The notes beneath the pieces are model-generated. The model had not been told where the DNA came from. It saw nothing but the letters and a program-made list of their open reading frames with translations, and ran no database searches. The translations under genes and the position numbers were made by a program. From Moniliophthora roreri (Eukaryota > Basidiomycota > Agaricomycetes > Agaricales > Marasmiaceae), in NCBI GenBank assembly GCA_001466705.2, contig LATX02000183.1, forward strand, positions 496,001-560,000: a stretch of DNA of 64,000 nucleotides. The letters are read 5' to 3'. Of this stretch, positions 37,771 to 47,084 are shown piece by piece. The first letter of the stretch is position 1, and every line of letters starts with the position of its first letter.

Positions 37771-38216
37771 GCCCGTAGCTAAGCCTGAGTTCGGTGCTGA
37801 CACCAAAAGGGAGTAACGGAAGACGCCGAGGATGCATCTCAGTGGGCTGGTTCTCTGGTTTCGCGAGAAAGAGGGTAAAAGCTAAGCCCACGGAGAGAGG
37901 GTTGTTTTCAGCATCGAGTTGGAGCTTGGACATAGATTTGCGGTAAACAGCAATGGAGGAAGGATTTGTAGGCTCGAAAGGTAACTCGGCATTCTCAAAA
38001 CGGTTCAATTTCGGGCCATCTGAATTCGGAATAACGGTTCGGTGACGCCAACTTTTGGGCGGTCACAGGCTCTTGGTCCTCTGTTGATACCATTAAGGGA
38101 TCAACGTTGATGCACAAGGAACAGCGAAAAACCACAGGACTACAATGATACACCAAGCAAGGAGCCAGATGAGGGACTGAGTCTCTTCTGTTCGTGAGTG
38201 TTTCATTGCAGCTCAC
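37620..38216 (-). pseudogene. Possible degraded coding region of unknown type
   Basis: Two open frames run side by side. One reads ELPFEPTNPSSIAVYRKS and then SVGLAFTLFLAKPEN. The other, one base shifted, gives GFKQEDITLKSGLPAPVV, then GPLVVFKFVIPSHLSPTEE, a stop, and LFKQFYQSPDEVVRYEE. Coding-like text changes frame near 37770, exactly where CpG depletion begins, so this looks like a broken gene rather than one with introns. No family was recognised. A fragment starting MKHSRTEETQSLIWLL with a hydrophobic run lies at about 38203. Confidence 0.35.
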
Positions 38217-38528
38217 TTCTGCTGTGATTCATTAACTTCAACGTAAGGGAGCGTTTTTCAAGGCTCATTCCGGTTTCTTGCGAACTAGAGGGACCAGTAG
38301 ATCGTTAGATGTTCATCAGCGATCAATGCACATGAGCGCGTCGTTGAATCTCTCGGTGCCTTAACGTTCAGTTCTCGTTGCCATGGACGATCTCAATTCG
38401 ATGCAGGTCGTGTTGAACTGGGGTCGGTCATGGCGCCTCCACATAGAATTCTCTGATAATTATCATGTTCCCGACTGTTCGTTCATCAGGGCTTGTCGTT
38501 TTGACTTTCCATTACAGGGTCTACGACG

Positions 38529-38537
38529 TATATAAAG
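38529..38537 (+). promoter_or_regulatory. TATA-like box of the Kre9-like gene
   Basis: TATATAAAG is about 80 bp upstream of the first ATG (38612). Confidence 0.55.
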
Positions 38538-38611
38538 TCCTACATCCCAAGCTCATACTAGAACGCAAGCCTTCTTCACTCGCTTGTCTTCGTTTCTGCT
38601 TCTGACTCAAA

Positions 38612-39121
38612 ATGGTTGCCTCCAAGAGGTTCAACCTTTATTCCACCTTCACTCCGAGTCGTAATGTCATTAACGTCTCCTAGCCTCATTCCCCTTGCTT
38701 TCGCATCCTACGCTACTGCCGTCATCAGTCCCTTCCGGTCCAAACAACCCCGTCCCCGGAGAGCAAGCCCAGATTGTCTCGGTTAGCAGCCCCAATGACG
38801 CTGCGACCTTCACCCTGTTCCTTCTGGACGCGAATAACACTCCGTTCGGTCTCAAGCAGGACTTTGGAGAGTTCCAAACCGCTGATGGTGGAGTAACGGT
38901 CACTCTTAACGCCAACTTGCCTACGTGAGTTTTTCTCTGTTGTTCAGGCTTGGCTAACATGTAGAGCAGAAACCTTGAATACGTTTTCTTGGCTGTTAAT
39001 ACTACGTGAGTGCTACATGCTACTTATAAATCATGCTGATGCTAATGATTTGCCTTCCAGCTGCGTTGATTTTGTCTACGGCAGTAGTCCTCGCTTCAGA
39101 TTGAGACTGGTACTATTTTGA
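38612..39121 (+). pseudogene. Kre9/Knh1-like small secreted protein, reading frame apparently broken
   Basis: The conserved part reads SGPNNPVPGEQAQIVSVSS, TFTLFLLDANNTPFG, DGGVTVTLNANLPT, then NLEYVFLAVNTT and CVDFVYGSSPRF across two clean introns. This is the N-terminal domain of Ser/Thr-rich GPI-anchored proteins (Kre9/Knh1 type), acting at the cell wall. A signal-like peptide (SLIPLAFASYATAV) sits directly before it but one base out of frame, near 38727, and no GT-AG intron between them restores the frame. Either a 1-bp indel broke the gene or an unusual splice is used; a GTCGTA donor at about 38657 keeps the frame but loses the signal. The C-terminus is unusually short (RLRLVLF). Confidence 0.5.
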
Positions 39122-39348
39122 TTAGGAGCCCAATGAAAAACTGGGGCGTCCATTACTTATGAGAGTTGACTCTTTCCTTGGACGAGTTCTTTTTAGTATC
39201 CTTATTCTAGTAGACTTGGATACTCTGAAATCTCAAAGTGAGATCTGCATTTTTCTTGAGTAGTGCGATGCGTAATGATTGACGCGTTGGTCGATCTGAG
39301 TGTGAGTACCGGCGTTGAATCGCACTTGTCTTTCACCACCGTCATGTC

Positions 39349-39355
39349 TATAAAA
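39349..39355 (+). promoter_or_regulatory. TATA-like box of the SDR gene
   Basis: TATAAAA lies about 32 bp upstream of the chosen ATG at 39387. Confidence 0.5.
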
Positions 39356-39386
39356 TGTGGCTCACACCAATTGGATCTGCATTACG

Positions 39387-40130
39387 ATGCCACCATTCAT
39401 CCTCATCACACCGGCAACCCGGGGCTTGTCTCTAGCACTCACAAGAAACTTTCTCCGTGCGACTAATCTACCGGTATACGCTACACATCGCTCTGGTTCC
39501 CCGGAGGGAGTCAAGGAACACATCTTATCGCCTCTAAAGGACATTGATCCCAATCGACTTCATCTTCTTCACCTTGATCTAACAAAAGAAAGTACCATCG
39601 AGGAAGCAGCCGGTCGCATATCAAAGGATTCTACGATCCACACCGCGTTCCTCACAGGAGGCATCCTACACCCCGAAAAGAGCCCTGAGCAGCTAGATTT
39701 CGTTGCGATCAAAGATACATTCGATATCAACGTCATTTCGCATTTACTGCTCATCAAGCATTTCTCCCGTTTTCTCCCAACAAGCGGAGACATTGCGAAG
39801 TGGGTACACATCTCAGCCCGCGTAGGCTCTATATCAGATAACAAGACGGGAGGGTGGTATTCATATCGCGCAAGTAAGGCCGCATTGAACCAGGTCATCA
39901 AGACGTTGGATGTTCAGTTGAAGATGAAGGGGAAGGCCGCGATGGCTGTGGGTATGCACCCAGGGACGGTCAAGACGGACCTGAGCAGGGAGTTTTGGTC
40001 GAGTGTTCCGAAGGAAAAGTTATTTGAGCCAGAATATGCTGCTGAAAAGCTCATAGAAGTGGTGAATAGTTTAAAAGAAGAACAGAGAGGATGTATCTGG
40101 GATTGGGCTGGGAAACGCGTCGATTGGTAG
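39387..40130 (+). CDS. Short-chain dehydrogenase/reductase (C-factor-like)
   Basis: Intronless, about 247 residues. I chose the ATG at 39387 because it places MPPFILITPATRGLSLAL at the N-terminus, the nucleotide-binding strand and a TxxxRG-L variant of the SDR TGxxxGxG loop. Downstream are HLDLTKESTIEEAAG (cofactor-specificity strand), AFLTGGILHPEKSPE, the active-site Ser in WVHISARVGSI, and YSYRASKAALNQV, the catalytic YxxxK. MHPGTVKTDLSREFW is the usual PG motif after beta-6. It resembles fungal sniffer/C-factor type SDRs; substrate unknown. An intronless gene is unusual among its neighbours. Confidence 0.85.
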   Translation: MPPFILITPATRGLSLALTRNFLRATNLPVYATHRSGSPEGVKEHILSPLKDIDPNRLHLLHLDLTKESTIEEAAGRISKDSTIHTAFLTGGILHPEKSPEQLDFVAIKDTFDINVISHLLLIKHFSRFLPTSGDIAKWVHISARVGSISDNKTGGWYSYRASKAALNQVIKTLDVQLKMKGKAAMAVGMHPGTVKTDLSREFWSSVPKEKLFEPEYAAEKLIEVVNSLKEEQRGCIWDWAGKRVDW

Positions 40131-40176
40131 TAGTTACTAGTATAGATTACATGTACAGATGTTGTACCATTACACC

Positions 40177-41982
40177 ATGTCGGACGAACTGTCGCGACTC
40201 AAAATCATCACATCGACTGTTCTTCTCAATCTCTTGAAACATGAAAAAATTTCTATGCCAATCTCGTCCAGGCAGCTCCTCGTCCGTGTCGTAACGCACA
40301 AACTTCCACCCAACCTCTTCCCGGACGACACGCCCCTTCCTCGCTTCAAACTTACAGACCAGCTCAAATTCGAAGGTATCCTAGAGGAGCTTTCGAAAAA
40401 TTGGGATCAAGCAGAGTTGTTCTTTACAAGAGATAGCAATTCATTCGTCGTCACCGACGTCGTATTCCCCGGTTCCAATGCGGTCTCGAGGAAACGAAAG
40501 CGGGTTATTGATGAGGAAGCTGATTCCGCTGCTGGTGACCAGCCCGAAGAAGAAGAGCAAGAGCAGAGTCCACTTGCCAGGCTAAGCAAGGAACAGCGGC
40601 AGGTGTACGCTATTCTGCAGCAGGGGACAGCGAAGAGCAAGCTGTTGGCTGAACAAGCGAGTGTATCCTCATATCTTATTATTACCAACTATTGACAATA
40701 TCCTAGTTCAAAGCAGGTGAAAACTCATTCGAACCCATCTGCCCACATATAACCAAAGATGAATGCTTCAAATCCCCTCCCCAAGGCAGCATATGCGACC
40801 GCATTCACTTTCGCCCTCTCATACGACAGCATACTGATCCTTCCTTGGGTCACTGCTCGTACCTCAATACATGCTATTCCGAGCCTACATATGCTCAATC
40901 TCCGTCGATACCACCATTTCCCGGCCAGAACCATGTGTTGGCACCTGGTGCGAGGGGACCGACTTCGTTGCCTAGTGGATTGGGTGCAGGGGGACGAGGA
41001 AAAGAGAAGGCGCCGTGCAGGTATTTGCACTATGAGGTCGACTGGGATCCTGGTGATGGGGATCAAGCGGCGCTCATGAGGAGGGAGAAGGAGAAGGAGA
41101 GGTTCAAATTGGGCATTGGGTTAGGTCCCGAAGGGAAGATTACCGCTCTAGTGAGTGCGACCCGAGCGTCCAAAGAGCAGGGATTGATGAAAATGACAGA
41201 CTCCACCCCAATGGATCAATTGCGACTTGCGTAGATTCGATTACAGCGTGTTGGGCAAGTTTCATGTTATCATGGCGGATCCACCTTGGGATATTCATAT
41301 GAGTGTGCGTTCATTAGTACTTCTCCCTTCCCCCGACTGACATCATGCCACACAGCTCCCTTATGGGACAATGACCGACGACGAAATGCGTGCCATGCCT
41401 ATTCCAACACTCCAAGACGAAGGGTTGCTCTTCCTCTGGGTGACTGGACGCGCCATGGAAGTAGGCAGAGAGTGCCTTAGGGTCTGGGGCTATACAAGGG
41501 TAGACGAAGTGGTCTGGGTTAAGACTAATCAGGTTTGTCTTTTTTTTTTCTTCCCTACGAGAACGGGCCTGAAAATGAATTTTGGCTAGCTCCAACGCGT
41601 AATCCGCACAGGCCGTACAGGCCACTGGCTCAACCACACAAAAGAACACATGCTTGTTGGCGTTAAAACCTCTCCCTCTTCCTCTCCCTCCCCCACCTTC
41701 TCGTTCCCGAAATGGGTCAATCGCGGCCTCGACACCGACGTCATCGTCTCCGAGGTCCGAGAAACCTCACGAAAGCCAGATGAAGTCTATGGGCTCATTG
41801 AGCGTATGTGCCCTGGTGGACGCAAAATAGAGATCTTTGGGCGAAAGCACAATACCCGTCCCGGGTGGTTGACTTTGGGGAATCAGTTGGGTCCGACGGA
41901 TCAGATTTGGGAGGAGGATGTGGTTAAGAGGGTCAAGGCAAAGTATCCGGATAGAGTGGTTAGCACGCCTGTCGTTGGGTGA
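40177..41982 (+). CDS. IME4: METTL3/IME4-type mRNA N6-adenosine methyltransferase
   Basis: The catalytic subunit of the m6A writer. Exons: N-terminal helical region ([17 protein letters not shown]), a CCCH zinc-finger exon ([51 protein letters not shown]), then [15 protein letters not shown], the catalytic [12 protein letters not shown] with DPPW, the exon [41 protein letters not shown], and [37 protein letters not shown] ends the Rossmann core. Four introns fit frame and family alignment. DPPW and the zinc fingers mark the METTL3 branch rather than METTL14 (EPPL) or METTL4. The gap between the second and third ligands of finger 2 is about 47 residues instead of about 5. In yeasts IME4 acts in meiosis. 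Confidence 0.93.
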
Positions 41983-42699
41983 AACGGACGGATTTTCTGT
42001 AGAACTTGGATACTTGCTTACGTGTATGTACAAGCGGATATATTGTATGAATAAGTAACTGTTCATAGTATAGCAAACTTCATTATTTATTGTTCGTTTC
42101 CGTGCTTTTTCGGCTTGTGTTAGGCAAGGTAAACATTTCAGACTTTCCATCGCACCCCTAATTGTGAGTTGTTCGGATGAAGAATCAAGTTGGCGAACTT
42201 GCAGTACTGACTGTATGTCAAATTCAACCGGTTCATCCTGCCTCTGACCGTTGATGAACTCGAACTCCAAATCATATGGACGCTCTTCTGCTGGACTCTG
42301 AAGCCAGCTACTTGAGCGCTTGAGCTTGAAGCAAACGTCGTATGTACCTGCATCAGTGCATGGCCCCTAAGTTTTCAGGGTCACAGACCACCAAAGCGTC
42401 TAATCTAGACTAAGACACAGCGTGAAATGGCAGAATGGTCCCGTTGGGGAATTGAGAATGATCCAATTGACTTGCGTTCCTCCCGCTCATTCTCAATCAT
42501 TCTCATATTCGACCATGTACCATAATTCTCCAGAAATATACAGCATGTTTTCCAGAATTCACTAATTGTACCAACTGCCTGTGCCTACGGACTTCAAAAA
42601 ATTTTTTCTTCAGCTGGTCCCAGCAGACGTTGACATCGCCTACTCCTACGTGTCGCAGTTCCTCAACACCGTTCACCATCACTTCTCTCTCAATCAGAA
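41983..42699. other. Spacer with a possible short minus-strand gene or remnant
   Basis: On the minus strand, a frame at about 42130-42350 reads YDVCFKLKRSSSWLQSP, YDLEFEFINGQRQDEPV and FDIQSV, and another ends CKFANLILHPNNSQLGVRW. An upstream piece starting MRMIENEREERKS (about 42513) joins in phase through a donor at about 42418 and an acceptor at about 42352. The text is coding-like, but the exons cannot be settled and no family was recognised. Confidence 0.3.
42451..42497. repeat. 11-bp inverted repeat
   Basis: ATTGAGAATGA at 42451-42461 and TCATTCTCAAT at 42487-42497 form perfect arms with a 25-bp loop. Confidence 0.8.
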
Positions 42700-44022
42700 T
42701 GGCTAACGACGACTATACATTTCTTTGTTCTAAATGCGCTAGGAAGCCAAAGCCTCTTCGAATGACCAAGAAGGCGAATGCACAGAAACATTTGCAAAAC
42801 CATGGTCCAGCCGTACCCAGTGGAGGGACCAACCGTGAAGCAGAAGTCCCACCAGATCGTGGAGCGTGTATAGATGAGGCGGGAGGTGATGTCTTGGGGC
42901 TTGATGGAGACGAGATGGGTATGGACTTTGGGGATGGTTTTGGTCTTGACGAAGACGACGGCATGAGGCCACCCCTAGGACCCCAGACAGATCGACAACT
43001 GTGTAGAGGTTGAGTCCCACAACCAGGTGTTCACTACACGCCAGTATCTATCCAAGGACATGTCTACCCACCACTCTACACCGATTCCTACTCTCTGGTT
43101 GCACCCTCATTCACAGATAACGACCCTTCTTTCTTATGGTTGGCTTATCTCCAAGCTGTTCTCAACAACGTCAGATCAGAGATGTCGGTGCTGAGGTCAA
43201 ATGAAAGCTTGGAAATGACCTTGGACGCGCTCAAACCTGCCGGATTCGTACCAGAGGGCCGTACACCGGTGAAGACACTTCAAAGCGCCAAAAGACGGCT
43301 TGGTCTTGACCCCAACATCCACATCATCCAATATTCGATCTGTCCTCGGTGCTGGAGACACTACAGCCCTCAGGAATTCCGGTAACTCGAGTCTCCAGCA
43401 TGTACCAGCAACGACTGTAACGGAATCGTTTACACCGAGAAGCGTACTGCAAGCGGCGATACCAAACGACATCCTGTAAAGATCATACCTCAGGTCTCGC
43501 CCATTCAAAGCCTTCGCCGCATGGTCAGGCGAAAAGGATTTCGCGAACTACTCCGCGACAGCCGAGGGGATGGATTGAACAGGAATGACGATGAAGACTT
43601 GATGGTAGATATGCATGATGGCCAAGCTTGGCATCAGTTGAAGACAGGGATACGTCGTGAAGTCGGCGAGTTTGGTGCTGTTCGCGATGTTCCGAAAACC
43701 GAAGATACCAACACCAAAATGACATCCAATCGCTTTGTGCTTCACTTAGTGGCAAACTTAGACTGGTAAGTCTGATTAAGTCTCATTTTTATTCTAATGA
43801 GTCACCTCTCGTGCTATAATCAGATTTGGTGCGAAGGAGAGCCGACCTCACTCGACCGGTCCAATGTACGTGTCGTTAGCTCATCTTTTCGACGTAAAGA
43901 GTGCTGGAATCGACCCGAATAGCGGTGCAGAAGCAGCGAGGAGAAGCAGCGAAACGGGCGCGCGAGCAAAAATTAGTGATCAGCGCATGGTCAGAAAATT
44001 GTTGGATCTTGTGGGACCATAA
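42700..44022 (+). pseudogene. Transposase relic, Plavaka/KDZ-like
   Basis: The 5' part encodes a cysteine-type motif (FLCSKCARKPKPLRM then KANAQKHLQNHGP) and an acidic region. Next come CPRCWRHYSPQEFR, an in-frame TAA (43384-43386), and ESPACTSNDCNGIVYTEK, a Cys-rich block interrupted by the stop. After that SIQSLRRMVRRKGFRELL, VDMHDGQAWHQLK, and NRFVLHLVANLDWFGAKES...STGPMYV, then a short end ISDQRMVRKLLDLVGP. This order (C..C zinc cluster, L..WL+R+L.RPG, D..DG..W, DWF..., S.G..Y) is that of transposases of Plavaka or KDZ elements that are common in mushrooms. The catalytic domain that should follow is missing. Class assignment is from pattern only. Confidence 0.6.
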
Positions 44023-44431
44023 ATGTTCGAAGCTTTTGGTGAATCCTCAGTGAATTCTGTAGCGAATTGCTGGTTAAATCCTCGAGAATGGCGTGAAAAA
44101 TTCCTAAAAGTCGCCACTGGTAATATCCTGAGTTTTTTCTCGGATATTTCTCACTTTTACTCAGCATACCCCAACTCGCCATTTTGGCCATCATACCCTG
44201 TGGATCTCTTTGAATTTGACATCTGGAACACGAATAAAACGACCTTGTGGATCTTCCATCTTCCATGCAATCCGTCAATTGGCGTCCCCATTCGCGTAGC
44301 TTGGGGCAAGAGGTCCTCTTAGCACTCTACGCTTCTTTTGGCAGCATGCTGAATGCCACCTCGTTTGTTTTCTAAGACAGAATATATAAGTATAAGCGAA
44401 AGCGGACTCTAGTGGTCGTCCACAGTTCGTT
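44023..44431. other. Spacer upstream of protease copy 2
   Basis: About 410 bp between the transposase relic and the protease. It holds the protease promoter; no other gene is supported. Confidence 0.5.
44383..44390 (+). promoter_or_regulatory. TATA box of protease copy 2
   Basis: TATATAAG lies about 45 bp upstream of the ATG at 44432. Confidence 0.65.
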
Positions 44432-46136
44432 ATGCGCTCCTTCAGTTCGCTTCTTACTGCTCTCACACTTCTTCAAGTTGTACTGGGACTCTCTGTTCCC
44501 TCACGAATCGGGACCAAGATCCCTTTGAAGAAGAGATCAGATCTCGTGGATGAACATGGTGTCATCAATCCCGATGCCTTGAAGCGACAGCTGATACGAG
44601 CTCAGAGGTTAATTTACACCCCCACAACTTTTCGCTGAGATGACTGATCTTATTTACCTAGTAAACTTCAACGCGGCATCAGGGCGTACGGGAAGAACAC
44701 GGGGACTGTACACTCTCTTGCGCAGAAACTAACAGCTCGGAATGTTGGGGGTGTTCCGCTTATAGCAGCGGATCGAACATTGTGGTACGGAAGTATCAGT
44801 GTGGGTACTCCTTCATATGAATTTACTGGTAAGTAGTAGTTGGTAACCTCATGGCCGATATCTCGACGCTGACACTTTGCCTCTACCCTCTTCCCAGTCG
44901 ATTTTGACACTGGTAAGACATTTAGACTTCTCTACTTGTGACAGTTCACTCATCTCTTCCTCTCGCGATCAGGCAGTAGCGATCTCTTCTTACCCGGGAC
45001 AAATTGCAACGTGAACTGCGCAGGCCATGCCCTTTATGACCCGAGCGCGAGCGCGACCTCCCGGGATCAAGGACGAGACTTCTCATTGAAATTCGGGGAC
45101 GGTTCCACCTCGAAGGGAAAAGTGTTCCATGATACTGTTGAAGTGGCTGGATTGACCGTAAGCACTACCTACTTCTTTGATCTCCAAACCAGCATGCTCA
45201 CCTCTGCCCTTTGTCTAGGCTACTGAACAAGCCGTTGGTGCAGCAACCCAATACTCGGATGGATTTGCGGTTGACCAGTTTCCTTCCGATGGTTTGATGG
45301 GAATGGCGTTCCCCGAGATATCTGAGTTTCATGAGAATCCGGTGTTCCAAACGCTTATCGCTCAGGGAGCCACGACGGAGCCAGTTTTTGCATTCAAGCT
45401 CTCGGCCTCAGGATCAGAATTGACCGTTGGTGGCATAGACAACTCGCTATTCTCAGGGCAGCTTACAAACATCCCTGTCACGACCCGGGTAAGTATGGAC
45501 ACATTCACCAGGTTGAGGTACATTAGTTGCTGACGCTGCTGCAAACGAATAGGGCTTCTGGCAGGTCGACCTCGAGGCCGTCAGTGTTGATGGCAATGCC
45601 GTCGTCAATGGACTCAGCTCGATCATTGACACGGGAACGACTTTGATCATGGCTGATAATCAGTCTGTAGCGGCGTTTTATGCTGCTATTCCCGGCTCAA
45701 AAGACGCTTCTCAAACGGCTGGTCCAGGATTCTTCACGGGTGAGTGGTACTCTCAAGATAAAAGATGTCAACAGGTCTGACTCCGTCACGCGTAGTTCCA
45801 TGCGATTCGATCCCAGCGATTAGTTTGACCTTTGGGGGCGAAGCTTTCTCAATCTCACCGGATACCTTCAACCTTGGCCGGCTATCTGCAGAATCCAACG
45901 ACTGTGTTGGTGGCATTGCAGCCAGCAAGTCAGTCGGTAAGTATTCAAAAGAGCGCTCCTCATATTGATGTTTACGTGGGTGTGTAAACAGATTTCTGGG
46001 TTGTGGGAGACGTTTTCCTCCAAAACGTATACACTGGTATGTATCTACTCTTTTCGCTCCTTTGTACCGTGCTCAACCCATTTCTCAAGTTTTTAATGTT
46101 GGTAATGCGCAAGTTGGTTTTGCTCGTCTGGCTTAG
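44432..46136 (+). CDS. Secreted aspartic protease, polyporopepsin-like (copy 2)
   Basis: Signal peptide MRSFSSLLTALTLLQVVLG, then a propeptide with PLKKRSDLVDEHGVI. Exons carry SISVGTPSYEFT, VDFDTGSSDLFLPGTNC (first catalytic DTG), FGDGSTSKGKVFHDTV (flap), GLMGMAFPEISEFHEN, ELTVGGIDNSLFSGQL, SIIDTGTTLIMADNQ (second catalytic motif), DFWVVGDVFLQNVYT, and the end FNVGNAQVGFARLA. About eight exons with the same intron positions as copy 1 (29079-30766), which lies in opposite orientation about 13.7 kb away. The C-terminal arginine and several loop residues differ from copy 1, so some change of specificity is possible. Predicted to be secreted and active at acid pH. Confidence 0.94.
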
Positions 46137-46234
46137 TTTACTATACTATTTCTCAGAATGATCCAACGTGTTTAGTATTAAGAAGCGAATTGTACAGAAA
46201 GTTTTGGGATCCACCAGTATCTTTTTCCATTTTT

Positions 46235-46963
46235 TTATTTCTTCCGGACTTGAGCCTGGACGCGTGGGTCCCCTCGCTCATTCCTTTTGCGCAGCTTCTC
46301 CTGTCGTTTGCTGGTAGGTTCAGCCACATTGTTGTCGTCCTGAACGACCGGTGATCGGGAAAAGAAATAGGGTGCGATTAACGAGGTCCAGAGTTTGAAG
46401 ACAGCGTACAAAGGTATCTGTAGCGAAGAATGAGCGTCATGGAGCGAGAACTCAGAGGAGCCGAACGTACCACCATGTATAACCACCAGAAACTGTCACC
46501 GAAAGCACCGCTTCCAACTTGGCATGTCCCTACGAGATGAAGAGACCAATAAGAGTGAAAAATTGCGAGGGTTAGTGTCTGGAACTCACATGTAATGTAC
46601 AAGATATCAAAACACCATTCTGTCACGCCAGCCTGGTTGAGGTCCTCGCCGTACGAAATGAGCGTGCCAGTCGTGGGGTCGCGTCTCGTGCTACCAATCT
46701 TGATCAGATAATTGGACAAGAAAAACGCGGGCAGAAATGTGATGATGTATAGGGCCAAGGATATTTTCGAAGGAGGGAGGGAGTCTCGTCTAAAGAGGAG
46801 GCGAAGGACGATGGAAATGATGGTTGGGAGTATCATCCCGAGCTTGAGATTTTTTACTGCGGCTTCATTTTTGCTAGCTGTAAAGCAAATCAACCATTTC
46901 AGAACTATACAGTGTCATAAAAGCGTTGAATGTACCTATACGCTTTGCAGATGCGTTGGCCAT
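46235..46963 (-). CDS. SND2: SND2/TMEM208-like ER membrane protein
   Basis: Four exons from MANASAKRIASKNEAAV. Three hydrophobic segments fit the family: LGMILPTIISIVLRLL, ISLALYIITFLPAFFLSNYL, and WLYMVIPLYAVFKLW. The conserved block WTCQVGSGAFGDSFWWLYMV crosses two introns. In yeast Snd2 acts with Snd1 and Snd3 in an SRP-independent route that brings proteins to the ER, and TMEM208 is the human form. The basic C-terminus (SKRQEKLRKRNERGD) is cytosolic and typical. About 175 residues. The gene is convergent with protease copy 2, about 98 bp between stop codons. Confidence 0.88.
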
Positions 46964-47084
46964 ATTTTTAGCTGGGTGACGGAGACAAGTTCTAAGTCTT
47001 TGATGACAATTATTGTGGCCGAATTTCCCGAGTTGGCCATTCTCACCGTGACTCTACTATGCACTAGGCATCCATCCATCCATT

